64,000 nt of DNA from Methylophilus medardicus (GCF_006363955.1 NZ_CP040948.1:434001-498000), one strand, 5' to 3'. Positions 37,110 to 45,663 are shown, counted from the first letter of the stretch. Translations and numbers: made by a program. Notes: a model not told the origin generated them from the sequence alone.

Positions 37110-39842
37110 ATGTTAGCCTCGTTGTTTAAAAAATTATTTGGCAGTCGCAATGATCGACTGGTCAAACAGTATCAACAAACCGTCAAACAAATCAATGCAT
37201 TAGAGCCTGCCACCCAGGCATTGAGCGATGAAGAGTTGCGGGCAAAAACCGAAGCGTTTAAACAACGTTACGCCAATGGCGAATCCTTAGATAAGTTGCT
37301 CCCCGAAGCGTTTGCCGTGGTGCGAGAGGGCAGCAAGCGTGCATTGGGCATGCGTCACTTCGATGTGCAGCTGATTGGCGGCATGGTGCTGAATGCTGGC
37401 AAAATTGCTGAAATGCGTACCGGTGAGGGTAAAACCCTGGTCGCGACCCTTCCTACCTACTTAAATGCGCTGACCGGTAAAGGCGTGCATGTGGTCACCG
37501 TGAACGATTATCTTGCCAAGCGCGATGCGGAATGGATGGGGCAACTCTACAACTTTTTAGGGTTAAGCGTTGGTATCAATCTGTCGCAAATGCCGCATGA
37601 TGCCAAACAACAAGCCTATGCCGCAGACATTACTTACGGCACCAATAACGAGTTTGGTTTTGACTACTTGCGTGACAACATGGTGTTTAGCAAAGAAGAG
37701 CGCGTGCAGCGTCCTTTGCATTATGCTTTGGTCGATGAAGTAGACTCCATCTTGATTGATGAAGCACGCACGCCCTTGATCATCTCTGGTCAAGCTGAGC
37801 ATAGCGTTGATTTATACGGTGCGATTAATGAAGTGGCCAAGCAGTTAGTCCGCCAGCAAGTCGAAGACGGTGAGGGCGATTTCTGGGTGGATGAAAAAGC
37901 ACAGAGCGTGACCATGAGTGAAGTGGGGCACGAACATGCAGAGCAGCTGCTTGAACAAAGTGGCCTGTTAACCGCTGGTTCAAGTTTGTATGAGCCGGCG
38001 AATATTACCTTGGTGCATCACTTGTATGCTTCGTTGCGCGCACAAAATCTCTATCACCGTGACCAGCATTATGTGGTGCGTAACAATGAGATTGTGATTG
38101 TCGATGAGTTTTCTGGCCGTATGATGCCTGGGCGTCGTTGGTCAGATGGTCTGCATCAAGCGGTCGAAGCTAAAGAAGGCGTTACCATTCAGAAAGAGAA
38201 CCAGACGCTGGCCTCTATCACGTTCCAAAATTACTTCCGTATGTATCAAAAACTGAGTGGCATGACGGGGACAGCGGATACCGAGGCCTACGAGTTTAAT
38301 CAGATTTATGCGTTGGAAACGGTCGTGATTCCAACCCATAGACCCGTGCAGCGCGCAGATGCGATGGACAAGGTGTATCGCACTGGCATGGAAAAATACA
38401 AGGCGGTGATTGAAGATATCAAGCAATGTCAGGCCAAAGGTCAGCCAGTGCTGGTGGGTACGACATCGATTGAGAATTCAGAACTTATTTCACAGTTGCT
38501 CACGCAGGCCAAGCTGGATCACCAAGTGTTAAACGCCAAACAGCATGAGCGCGAAGCTACCATCGTCGCTGAGGCGGGACGTCCCGGCATGATCACAATC
38601 GCAACCAATATGGCTGGTCGCGGCACTGATATTGTGTTGGGCGGTAACTCTGAAGGTGAAGTGCACGCCATCCGTCATGATGCAAGTTTGAGTGATGCCG
38701 ACAAAGAAACTAAAATTGCTCAGATTAAAGCTGAGTGGCAACAACGGCATGATGCGGTATTGGCGGCAGGTGGTTTGCATATCATTGGCACCGAGCGTCA
38801 TGAGTCACGTCGTGTCGATAATCAGCTGCGTGGCCGTTCTGGCCGTCAAGGCGATCCCGGTTCAAGTCGTTTTTACTTGTCTTTAGAAGATCAGTTACTC
38901 CGCATTTTCTCAGGCGAGCGCGTGGCTGCGATTATGACGCGTTTGAATATGCCAGAAGGCGAAGCCATTGAACATGCCATGGTGACACGTGCGATTGAGA
39001 ATGCGCAACGTAAGGTCGAAGGTCGCAACTTTGATATTCGTAAGCAATTGCTCGAATATGATGATGTCTCTAATGACCAACGTAAAGTGATTTACGAGCA
39101 GCGCAATGAATTACTCGAATCTGTCGATGTCGGTCAGACGATCCGTGCCATGCGTGAAGATGTGATCAACAGCTTATTTAATACGCATATTCCGCCGGGC
39201 AGTGTCGAGGAGCAATGGGACATCGCTGCCTTAGAGCAAGCCTTGCAAGAAGAGCTGAACATGCCGTTACCTGTGGGTGAGTGGCTGGAAAGCAATCCTG
39301 ATTTGCACGAAGAAACACTGCGTGAGCGCGTGTTAAATGCGGCTAACGAGAGTTATGCAGGCAAAGAGGCGATGGCCGGCAATGATAATATGCGCAACTT
39401 CGAACGCGCAGTGATGTTGCAGAGCTTGGATAATCACTGGCGTGAGCATTTGGCTGCGTTAGATCACTTGCGTCAAGGGATTCATTTGCGTTCTTATGCG
39501 CAAAAAAATCCTAAGCAAGAATATAAGCGTGAAGCCTTTGAGTTGTTTGAGTCTCTACTCAATACCGTCAAGAGCGAAGTCACTAAAATTACGATGCAAG
39601 TCCAAGTGCGTTCGCGTGAGGAGCTAGAGGCTGAAGAGCGTCGCGCCGAGGAAGCCATGCGTGCTGCAGAGGTCGGTAATGTTCAGTACCAGCATACGGA
39701 TTATGACTCTGCGCTCACCAACACCGGCGAGGCGGCAGCCTCCGCGCAAGATTTGCCAGAAGGCGTGCGTGTTGGCCGTAATGACCCTTGTCCATGTGGT
39801 TCGGGCAAGCGTTTCAAAAACTGCCACGGCGCCTTGAGCTAA
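37110..39842 (+). CDS. secA: Preprotein translocase ATPase SecA
   Basis: Motor of the Sec export pathway, 910 aa. It has [13 protein letters not shown] (Walker A, about residues 103-115), [21 protein letters not shown], the [13 protein letters not shown] segment and the helicase motifs [11 protein letters not shown] and [20 protein letters not shown]. The C-terminus carries the zinc motif [15 protein letters not shown] that binds SecB. Length is normal. It is followed 21 bp later by a small Cys-motif gene in the same direction. Confidence 0.99.
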   Translation: MLASLFKKLFGSRNDRLVKQYQQTVKQINALEPATQALSDEELRAKTEAFKQRYANGESLDKLLPEAFAVVREGSKRALGMRHFDVQLIGGMVLNAGKIAEMRTGEGKTLVATLPTYLNALTGKGVHVVTVNDYLAKRDAEWMGQLYNFLGLSVGINLSQMPHDAKQQAYAADITYGTNNEFGFDYLRDNMVFSKEERVQRPLHYALVDEVDSILIDEARTPLIISGQAEHSVDLYGAINEVAKQLVRQQVEDGEGDFWVDEKAQSVTMSEVGHEHAEQLLEQSGLLTAGSSLYEPANITLVHHLYASLRAQNLYHRDQHYVVRNNEIVIVDEFSGRMMPGRRWSDGLHQAVEAKEGVTIQKENQTLASITFQNYFRMYQKLSGMTGTADTEAYEFNQIYALETVVIPTHRPVQRADAMDKVYRTGMEKYKAVIEDIKQCQAKGQPVLVGTTSIENSELISQLLTQAKLDHQVLNAKQHEREATIVAEAGRPGMITIATNMAGRGTDIVLGGNSEGEVHAIRHDASLSDADKETKIAQIKAEWQQRHDAVLAAGGLHIIGTERHESRRVDNQLRGRSGRQGDPGSSRFYLSLEDQLLRIFSGERVAAIMTRLNMPEGEAIEHAMVTRAIENAQRKVEGRNFDIRKQLLEYDDVSNDQRKVIYEQRNELLESVDVGQTIRAMREDVINSLFNTHIPPGSVEEQWDIAALEQALQEELNMPLPVGEWLESNPDLHEETLRERVLNAANESYAGKEAMAGNDNMRNFERAVMLQSLDNHWREHLAALDHLRQGIHLRSYAQKNPKQEYKREAFELFESLLNTVKSEVTKITMQVQVRSREELEAEERRAEEAMRAAEVGNVQYQHTDYDSALTNTGEAAASAQDLPEGVRVGRNDPCPCGSGKRFKNCHGALS

Positions 39843-39863
39843 GTCAGAACGAGAGGAATCGCT

Positions 39864-40049
39864 ATGTCTGAATTAGAAGTTCAATCCCCTTGCGTAGGGG
39901 TATGCAGTATGGATGAGGAGACCGGTTTCTGTCAGGGTTGCTTCAGGACCCTGGATGAAATTCGCTTATGGTGGGACATGGATAATGCCAGCAAAGCAGA
40001 GGTGGTCAAACTGGCTGCAGCAAGAGAGTCAGCGGTATTTGGTGACTAA
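39864..40049 (+). CDS. DUF1289 small cysteine-motif protein
   Basis: A 61-aa protein of the DUF1289 family: SPCVGVCSMDEETGFCQGCFRT contains cysteines at about residues 10, 14, 23 and 26, spaced for a zinc or iron-sulfur site. GAGAGGAATC upstream gives a ribosome site. It is followed by a strong terminator, so it is probably the end of the secA transcript. The function is unknown. Confidence 0.85.
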   Translation: MSELEVQSPCVGVCSMDEETGFCQGCFRTLDEIRLWWDMDNASKAEVVKLAAARESAVFGD

Positions 40050-40078
40050 CGATTTAGACGCTGTTGCCTGATCAAACA

Positions 40079-40118
40079 CCCATATAAAAAGCCGGCGAAT
40101 GCCGGCTTTTTATATGGG
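40079..40118. terminator. Bidirectional terminator after the DUF1289 gene
   Basis: CCATATAAAAAGCCGGC and its exact complement face each other around GAAT (40097-40100). It separates the secA unit from the convergent marR gene. Confidence 0.9.
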
Positions 40119-40131
40119 TTGAGCATCCATC

Positions 40132-40599
40132 TTAAAGGTCTGAGAGCGGGTGGGCACCGAGTGTATTGGATTGTGCATCTAGCTTGCCGATGACTAAATT
40201 GAGCGAGAGGTTTAAGTTTTGCAGCGTATCAATATCTAACGTGGCAAGCACTTGCGGCAAAATACCATCCACCGGTTTCGGCGCTTTGGCCAACACACTA
40301 TAGCCCTCCGCCGTCACGATCAATCCTACTTTTCGTTGATCTTCGCTTAGGCGCTGTTTTTCGACCAGATTTTTTTTAACCAGCTTTTCAACCAACAGGC
40401 TACAGGTCGACTGGTGAATGGCTAGGTTTTCTGCCAAACGGGAAACGCCTAATTCTGGATGCGTTGCAATTTCATGCAACAGCCAAAGCTGAGAGCCAGA
40501 GATGCCGCAAGAGGCTTCAATTTCTCTAAAATGTTGTCTGACGGTGCCGAAAATAATTCGAAATTGTTTTAGGGCTTCTTTGGCGAGAGAATTTTGCAT
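40132..40599 (-). CDS. MarR family transcriptional regulator
   Basis: Winged-helix dimer of 155 aa. The central region ISGSQLWLLHEIATHPELGVSRLAENLAIHQSTCSLLVEKLVKKNLVEKQR spans the recognition helix and the wing of a MarR protein. Effectors are unknown, and there is one Cys in the N-terminal part (ASCGIS) and one in the recognition helix (QSTCSLL) that might sense oxidants. It lies downstream of the bufferin-like operon on the same strand but has its own leader with a perfect palindrome. Confidence 0.88.
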   Translation of the reverse strand: MQNSLAKEALKQFRIIFGTVRQHFREIEASCGISGSQLWLLHEIATHPELGVSRLAENLAIHQSTCSLLVEKLVKKNLVEKQRLSEDQRKVGLIVTAEGYSVLAKAPKPVDGILPQVLATLDIDTLQNLNLSLNLVIGKLDAQSNTLGAHPLSDL

Positions 40600-40670
40600 A
40601 ATTAAGTAAATGTAAATATTTTATAGCGACCATTTTACCAGTTTCCTACGAATAACTGGATTCACTAACA

Positions 40671-40682
40671 TTATCGCGATAA
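40671..40682. promoter_or_regulatory. Perfect 12-bp palindrome upstream of marR
   Basis: TTATCGCGATAA lies 72 bp upstream of the marR start and 106 bp beyond the DUF2063 stop. A symmetric site of this size in a MarR leader is a fair candidate for an autoregulatory operator. Confidence 0.35.
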
Positions 40683-40788
40683 AAATTCCTTGCTCATTGT
40701 GTCGTTTTTGACAAAAAAGTTGTATTTATGTCGTGAGCGGATGCTTTCAGCGATGAAAGGTAGTGCGATGCGCGTGGTGGTGGTCGTT

Positions 40789-41574
40789 TTAAAGCGGCAA
40801 AGTTTCAAGTAGCGGGTAAGGAGATTTGACGCAAAGCGCTTGCTGCTGATGCAAAGTATGCAAGGTTTGTAAACCAAACTCGATGATCGAGGCTGCAGGT
40901 AGGTGTGGCAGGGAGTGTGCTAACGTGGTCAGGTGATCCAATGCGCTTGTAGTGTTCGCCTGAAATTGCTGCAGTAATTGAAAGGTGATTACGTTTAACT
41001 GGATAAACCGCACCTGATAGTCAGGTGTGCGATACACCAATAAAAACGTGGCTTCTGGTGTGGGGTGCGCATTTTTTTTTGAAATGCATTGCACTGGATA
41101 ATCATAATCTAATAAACGGTGCACCTCTGGTAATTTCAGCACGCATGGGCGCAGTCCATCCGGGGTGGTGATTTGCGTGCTAATGGTGGCGTCATGATGC
41201 GTTTCTACTTGTCGACTGACGGCAAGTTCCACCCATTCATAATGGGCTAATTGCGCGGCAAAGGCAGGGATGTCTACATTCGGCAACGTGCCTGTTTGTA
41301 AATAATCGACAAACGTTTTGGGAATATCCGCGAATAGGGGGCTTTCAAAGGGTTGCGCGTAGAAGCATGCCCGAACCAGCTTGCCAAAACGACGTTTGCC
41401 AAGTAACTGGCTAAGGACTGGAAAACAAGCACGCACACTGGCTAAAAAATTATTAAAGACAATCTCGCGGTAAATGCGCATGCGTTGATCATTGACGCCG
41501 TCGGGTTTGTCGTGGCGCTTGGGGTCACGCAAATGCGCAGTAAATGCGTGCTGGTAAGCCTGAAATGGCAGCAT
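40789..41574 (-). CDS. DUF2063 protein, HvfC/BufC-type RiPP partner
   Basis: A 261-aa soluble protein with the DUF2063 N-terminal fold: LPFQAYQHAFTAHLRDP, then RMRIYREIVFNNFLASVRACFPVLSQLLG and FADIPKTFVDYLQ. In HvfABC/bufferin systems this protein binds the MNIO oxidase and brings the precursor to it. It is the last gene of the operon and shares one base with the DUF692 gene (TGATG), which supports a stoichiometric complex. The C-terminal half is less conserved. It has no catalytic motif of its own. Confidence 0.85.
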   Translation of the reverse strand: MLPFQAYQHAFTAHLRDPKRHDKPDGVNDQRMRIYREIVFNNFLASVRACFPVLSQLLGKRRFGKLVRACFYAQPFESPLFADIPKTFVDYLQTGTLPNVDIPAFAAQLAHYEWVELAVSRQVETHHDATISTQITTPDGLRPCVLKLPEVHRLLDYDYPVQCISKKNAHPTPEATFLLVYRTPDYQVRFIQLNVITFQLLQQFQANTTSALDHLTTLAHSLPHLPAASIIEFGLQTLHTLHQQQALCVKSPYPLLETLPL

Positions 41575-42452
41575 CAGGCCACCTTGCGCCTGATCGGTTG
41601 GCTTTTAGGAGGCATCGTTTGTTGCAGTTCAGCGATGCGATTCACCTCTTGCATGAGCGACGTTAAGGGTGGGATGTTGGTATCTCGCTCTAGCAACGTC
41701 GGAAACACACCTAAATGGTCATAGGCATGCGATAGCAATTGCCAGACTGGATCAATAATCGACTCGCCATGCGTGTCCACCAATACACGGTCCTCGATTT
41801 GTAAGTGGCCCGCCATATGGCCGTACACAATGCGCTCAGCCGGCAGTTGGTTTAAAAATGCATAGGGATCAAAGCCAAAATTAACACTGTTTACATACAC
41901 ATTATTAATATCCAAATGCAAGTCGCAGTCAGCCTCACTTAATACGGCATTGATAAAAATGATTTCATCCATGTCGGCGATGGGGGCGGCCACATAAAAA
42001 GAAGCATTTTCTACCGCAATACGGCGCTCGAGAATGTCTTGGGTTTGTCGGATGCGTTGCGCGACATAGTGGACGGCTTCTGATGTAAAGGGAATCGGCA
42101 GCAAATCATAAATGTAGCCATTGGAGGTGTCGCTACAATAGCTTAAATGTTCGGTGTACAGCGGAATCTCAAAATCGGCTAAAAACTGTTTCACTTGTTT
42201 GAGAAAGCCGACATTTAGCGGATCCGGTCCGCCCAAGGATAAACACAAACCATGGCAAGCAATCGGATAATGTTGGGTTAGCCAGTCGAGTTCGGCAGCA
42301 TATTTACCGCCGGCCTGTATCCAGTTTTCGGGGGCGATCTCTAAAAACTGCAAGCGCTCAAGACTTGGCTGGCCGTGTTGCTGCTTTAATTGGGGCAGCC
42401 ATTCGCGCTTTAACCCCAGGCCTGCACCACAAATATCCGATTGCTGCGCCAT
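41574..42452 (-). CDS. DUF692 multinuclear non-heme iron oxidase, HvfB/BufB-type
   Basis: A 292-aa TIM-barrel enzyme of the MNIO family, which modifies Cys residues in RiPP precursors using a di- or tri-iron centre and oxygen. Likely metal-ligand motifs in order are HGLCLSLGG, TEHLSYCS, VENASFY, DINNVYVNS, YGHMAGH, DTHGESI and LLERDTNIPP. All are present, so it should be active. The preceding gene encodes a secreted Cys-repeat peptide, the presumed substrate, and the following gene the DUF2063 partner. In characterised relatives the product Cys becomes an oxazolone/thioamide or thiooxazole that binds copper. Confidence 0.9.
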   Translation of the reverse strand: MAQQSDICGAGLGLKREWLPQLKQQHGQPSLERLQFLEIAPENWIQAGGKYAAELDWLTQHYPIACHGLCLSLGGPDPLNVGFLKQVKQFLADFEIPLYTEHLSYCSDTSNGYIYDLLPIPFTSEAVHYVAQRIRQTQDILERRIAVENASFYVAAPIADMDEIIFINAVLSEADCDLHLDINNVYVNSVNFGFDPYAFLNQLPAERIVYGHMAGHLQIEDRVLVDTHGESIIDPVWQLLSHAYDHLGVFPTLLERDTNIPPLTSLMQEVNRIAELQQTMPPKSQPIRRKVA

Positions 42453-42469
42453 GATGCTGTTTTTATCCG

Positions 42470-42814
42470 TTATTTGTTAGCGTGGCAAGAACCTTCTTTC
42501 ATTTTTTCAGCAGAGCAGCTCCCTTCTTTCATTTTGTCCGCTGAGCAGCTGCCTTCTTTGGCTTTTTCATGATGGCAGGAGCCTTCCTTCATTTTGTCGG
42601 CGCCGCCGTTAGAGTCTTTCATTTTCTTCATGTTTGCGCCACATTTACCGCTGCCACATTTACCTTCTTTGCCTTTTGCGTCCGTTGCATCAGCCACTTG
42701 ATAGCCTTGAGCCAGTGTTTTAAGTTCAAAGGGATTGTTGCCTGCCTGCGCTGCAGCTGCAGCAATCGATAAAGCAATCGCGCCAGAGATGAAAGTCATT
42801 TTATGTGTCGTCAT
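42470..42814 (-). CDS. HvfA/bufferin-like RiPP precursor with decapeptide Cys repeats
   Basis: A 114-aa secreted peptide. The signal peptide is residues 1-24 (cleavage after AAQA). A spacer (25-47) follows, then GKEGKCGSGKCG (48-59) and a short Met-, Lys- and Asn-rich linker. Four perfect ten-residue repeats follow at 71-110, each ending KEGSC. Six cysteines lie at 53, 58, 80, 90, 100 and 110; there are no others. The EGKCG motif marks HvfA/bufferin peptides, whose cysteines are modified by the MNIO encoded next. AAGGA upstream gives a strong ribosome site. The repeat block departs from the usual EGKCG-only pattern. Confidence 0.88.
   Translation of the reverse strand: MTTHKMTFISGAIALSIAAAAAQAGNNPFELKTLAQGYQVADATDAKGKEGKCGSGKCGANMKKMKDSNGGADKMKEGSCHHEKAKEGSCSADKMKEGSCSAEKMKEGSCHANK
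42485..42604 (-). repeat. Four 30-bp in-frame repeats coding KEGSC decapeptides
   Basis: Four 30-bp units (42604-42575, 42574-42545, 42544-42515, 42514-42485) encode GADKMKEGSC, HHEKAKEGSC, SADKMKEGSC and SAEKMKEGSC. Units three and four are the most alike, suggesting recent duplication. The copy number could vary between strains. Confidence 0.9.
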
Positions 42815-42851
42815 GTTGGTTCCTTTTTAAATCAGGGTTTAAAAGTGGACA

Positions 42852-43100
42852 TCAGTAAAACTTGTCCAGTTGTTGTGTAATGCGGTCCCGTGCGTCTTGT
42901 GACAACGCAACTTCGCTATCTTCGGCCACTTGCTGTTGCCAACCCTGCATTGCGCGGCGAATCCACTGAAGTTGTTGTGCAAAGCGGCGGCAATACACAC
43001 AAATCAGCAAATGCAACCTGACTGCCCAGCGCTCACGCCAAGTGAGCGGGCGATCAAGTGATTGCGAGACCAATACGCTGGTTCGTTTGCAATTCAACAT
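42852..43100 (-). CDS. Zinc-binding anti-sigma factor (ZAS/zf-HC2)
   Basis: A small 82-aa protein from the ATG at 43100, which follows AAAAAGAG. The ZAS motif H-x3-C-x2-C is seen in HLLICVYC (His 30, Cys 34, Cys 37), with a further Cys at 4. There is no membrane segment, so it is a soluble sensor. It directly follows the ECF sigma gene, the classic sigma/anti-sigma pair in which zinc release or thiol oxidation frees the sigma factor. The Neisseria MseR-type proteins are similar in size and context. Confidence 0.82.
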   Translation of the reverse strand: MLNCKRTSVLVSQSLDRPLTWRERWAVRLHLLICVYCRRFAQQLQWIRRAMQGWQQQVAEDSEVALSQDARDRITQQLDKFY

Positions 43101-43126
43101 CTCTTTTTCCGTTTCACTTTCACGTG

Positions 43127-43678
43127 TTACCAATGCATTTCAAGACATTTTCGTAGTCCCATGCGAGCACGGTATAACATTACCCATGCATTGGTCGCAG
43201 TGATATTCAATGCCTTACAAATTTCTTCATTCTCCATTTCATCCACGTCTCGCATGGTAAAAATGGCTGCTAGTTTTTGCGGTAGCCGCGTCATGCATTG
43301 CTGCAATATCTGTAAAAATTGCTTTTGCTGCAAGGCGTCTTGTGGGATGTCCCAAGCTACTGGTTTTTCTGCCCAGTGGCCAGTGTTGTCGAAAAATTCA
43401 TCCATATTGGCATCCTCTTCGGTGAGGAGTTCTGAGGCGGGTATTTCGCGTACTTGCTTACGCATGCAGTCGATGATTTTGTGTTTTAAGATCCCTGTGA
43501 GCCAGGTGCGGGGACTAGATTGCGCGGCATAGTTTGGGTTTTTGATCGCGGCAAGCAGTGTTTCTTGCACCACATCTTCTGCTTGATGTGGATTGCGCAA
43601 TCTCGCTAGTGCAAATCGATATAAATAGTCGCCATGCTCATTGAGCCAGTCATGTGGATTCGTCGCCATGGCAGTCAT
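43127..43678 (-). CDS. ECF-type RNA polymerase sigma factor
   Basis: A 183-aa group 4 sigma factor. Region 2 spans YLYRFALARLRNPHQAEDVVQETLLAA and SSPRTWLTGILKHKIIDCMRK. Region 4 is FLQILQQCMTRLPQKLAAIFTMRDVDEMENEEICKALNITATNAWVMLYRAR, an intact helix-turn-helix. A second ATG at 43669 could also be the start. Only 11 bp separate it from the DUF1841 stop, so its promoter must lie in or above that gene. It probably controls the metal-peptide genes that follow and itself, as in related loci. Confidence 0.92.
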   Translation of the reverse strand: MTAMATNPHDWLNEHGDYLYRFALARLRNPHQAEDVVQETLLAAIKNPNYAAQSSPRTWLTGILKHKIIDCMRKQVREIPASELLTEEDANMDEFFDNTGHWAEKPVAWDIPQDALQQKQFLQILQQCMTRLPQKLAAIFTMRDVDEMENEEICKALNITATNAWVMLYRARMGLRKCLEMHW

Positions 43679-43689
43679 TGAAGCATAAT

Positions 43690-44139
43690 TCAGCTTGAAG
43701 GGGCAATACCGGCGCGCTGTTCAATGAGTTGCAGATAATGCGCAGCATCCAGCCCGGTTTGTTGGCGCTGTGCCAGCCAGATTGTTTCAGCTAGACATTC
43801 GAGTAAGGCGTGTTGGGCTTCATGCTCTTCTTGAAACTTTGTGCACAGGTTGCCGTAAGCCTGCGTGATGCCTATAGGTTGATTGATGCTGATCTGCTCT
43901 TGTATCGACAGGTGCAAGCTCATGTGCAAGAAAGGATTGGTTTCACCCATTTCTGGGAAGTAGGCTTGTTCGAGAGATTGCTCGGGATGATCCAGTGTGG
44001 CATGGTATTCAGGATGCATATGCACAATGCCTACCGCCATTTTTTCCAGGGGGGTGAGCGTCTGCTGTTGCTTGAATTTGGCCCAAGCATCAAAGAAAAA
44101 CTGACGAACCTCGTCGCGGCTGGGGTTGAATAAAGCCAT
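43690..44139 (-). CDS. DUF1841 family protein
   Basis: A 149-aa soluble helical protein matching DUF1841 of beta- and gammaproteobacteria: MALFNPSRDEVRQFFFDAW, MHPEYHATLDHPE and NPFLHMSLHLSIQEQISINQPIG are typical. The recurrent His and Glu residues (HMHPEYH, FLHMSLHLS) could bind metal, but no function is established. It lies two bases after nth and 11 before the sigma gene. Confidence 0.8.
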   Translation of the reverse strand: MALFNPSRDEVRQFFFDAWAKFKQQQTLTPLEKMAVGIVHMHPEYHATLDHPEQSLEQAYFPEMGETNPFLHMSLHLSIQEQISINQPIGITQAYGNLCTKFQEEHEAQHALLECLAETIWLAQRQQTGLDAAHYLQLIEQRAGIAPSS

Positions 44140-44141
44140 GG

Positions 44142-44801
44142 TTAACTCTCTGCCGGTGGTTTTACCGGACGTAGTTGTTTGTCGTGAAATTCACATAAGT
44201 CGGCGATACAGCAATCGCCACATTTGGGGCTGCGCGCAGTGCAGGTATAACGACCATGCAAAATCAACAGATGATGCGCATCTCGCAGAAACTGTTTCGG
44301 CGTGAGGCTTAAAAAGCGCTGCTCAACCTGTAGCACATTTTTACCCGTCGCTAGTTTGGTGCGGTTGCCGACGCGAAACAAATGCGTGTCGACTGCAATT
44401 GTCGGCTGACCAAAGGCCGTGTTTAGAATCACGTTAGCCGTTTTGCGACCCACACCAGCCAGTGCCTCGAGTGCAGCTCGGCTCTCTGGCACTTCGCCGC
44501 CATGTAGCTCTACCAGTTGCTGGCAGCACTTGAGAACATTATTGGCTTTGGCATGGTAAAGGCCGATGGTTTTGATATAACTTTCTAATCCGGCTAAACC
44601 TAAATCCAGAATAGCTTGCGGTGTGTTGGCGACTTTAAATAATTTCCGCGTGGCAATATTGACGCCTTTGTCGGTCGCTTGTGCCGATAAGATGACTGCA
44701 ATCAATAGTTCAAAGGTAGAGCTGTGTTCAAGTTCTGTCGTTGGATCTGGGATGGCTTGCGCCAGCCGTTCAAAAATAGCGAGTCTTTTTTGTGCGTTCA
44801 T
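44142..44801 (-). CDS. nth: Endonuclease III
   Basis: Base-excision repair DNA glycosylase/AP lyase for oxidised pyrimidines, 219 aa. The helix-hairpin-helix with the catalytic Lys is in LAGVGRKTANVIL, the Asp in AVDTHLFRVGNR, and the [4Fe-4S] loop is C-x6-C-x2-C-x5-C in CTARSPKCGDCCIADLC. It follows rsxB by about 27 bp on the same strand. Confidence 0.96.
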   Translation of the reverse strand: MNAQKRLAIFERLAQAIPDPTTELEHSSTFELLIAVILSAQATDKGVNIATRKLFKVANTPQAILDLGLAGLESYIKTIGLYHAKANNVLKCCQQLVELHGGEVPESRAALEALAGVGRKTANVILNTAFGQPTIAVDTHLFRVGNRTKLATGKNVLQVEQRFLSLTPKQFLRDAHHLLILHGRYTCTARSPKCGDCCIADLCEFHDKQLRPVKPPAES

Positions 44802-44828
44802 AACATGGCATCATTCATGGGTCAGCTA

Positions 44829-45494
44829 TTAAGCTTTTTGCGCGTTGACACGAGCGATGGCGGCGGCCATCGCCAGTTTTTTAATGTTCTCTGTCGTATC
44901 CTTAGAGGAGGACTCGGTGTGATTAGTTTGGCGCTTTTGATCATTTTCAAGCGCTAGTCGGTGCAGTCGCTGGGTATGGCGCTGTCTTGCTAGGTCGGAC
45001 TCTTCGGCGTTCATGGCCATTGGCCGGCCATCCACCACTTGCATCTCGATGCAATCCACCGGGCAGGGCGGCAGGCACAGTTCACAGCCCGTGCACAGTT
45101 GCCCAATCACCGTATGCATTTGTTTTGATGCGCCGAGAATCGCATCTACCGGGCAAGCGCTGATGCACAAGGTGCAACCGATGCAGGTCGTCTCATCGAT
45201 CACGGCGACCATTTTGGCTTTGGTTACACCATGTGCAGGATTTAAAGGCACATAAGGGCGATGTAACAAGTCTGCCAGCGCGCGCAGGCCAATCTCTCCG
45301 CCCGGCGGGCACTGGTTGATTTCAGCTTCGCCTCTCGCAATGGCTGTGGCATAGGGTTTGCAGCCTGCATATCCGCACTGGCGACACTGTGTTTGCGGCA
45401 ACAACGCATCAATCTGCGCAATGCGCGCTGCTTCCGATTGATTGGCGGCATCTGCCGTCGTGGTCAGCTGATGGTGTCGACTGGAGGTCTGCAT
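44829..45494 (-). CDS. RnfB/RsxB-type ferredoxin, orphan
   Basis: A 221-aa iron-sulfur protein. The N-terminal 4Fe-4S domain (CRQCGYAGC, then CPPGG) is followed by two ferredoxin motifs [12 protein letters not shown] and [12 protein letters not shown]. The N-terminal membrane helix of RsxB is missing and no rsxA, C, D, G or E genes are nearby. Many betaproteobacteria keep only this gene beside nth. It may supply electrons or clusters to an unknown partner. The C-terminal 60 residues are charged and probably flexible. It is divergent from dapA. Confidence 0.85.
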   Translation of the reverse strand: MQTSSRHHQLTTTADAANQSEAARIAQIDALLPQTQCRQCGYAGCKPYATAIARGEAEINQCPPGGEIGLRALADLLHRPYVPLNPAHGVTKAKMVAVIDETTCIGCTLCISACPVDAILGASKQMHTVIGQLCTGCELCLPPCPVDCIEMQVVDGRPMAMNAEESDLARQRHTQRLHRLALENDQKRQTNHTESSSKDTTENIKKLAMAAAIARVNAQKA

Positions 45495-45604
45495 TTGCGG
45501 TTGTCGAGGCGAGATTCAATGTTAATAGCGAAAAATATCATTATAACTGAATCCATGTTTGGCCATGGTTTGGTCGGCCTGGGCGATGCGGCCGCATGGC
45601 TTCT

Positions 45605-45634
45605 TTGGCGTTCGGCCGCATAATCAGTTAAAAT
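45605..45634 (+). promoter_or_regulatory. Predicted dapA promoter
   Basis: TTGGCG (45605-45610), an 18-bp spacer and TAAAAT (45629-45634) lie 30 bp upstream of the dapA ATG. Confidence 0.5.
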
Positions 45635-45663
45635 ATTCGCTTTATTATTAAATGGCGCTAGGT

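Noticed and set aside
40671-40877. Small minus-strand open frame upstream of marR
   Set aside because: It overlaps the end of the DUF2063 gene, has no ribosome site and an incoherent composition.
42485-42604. Regular 30-bp repeats as a CRISPR array
   Set aside because: The units are contiguous, in frame and encode the KEGSC decapeptide; there are no unique spacers and no cas genes.
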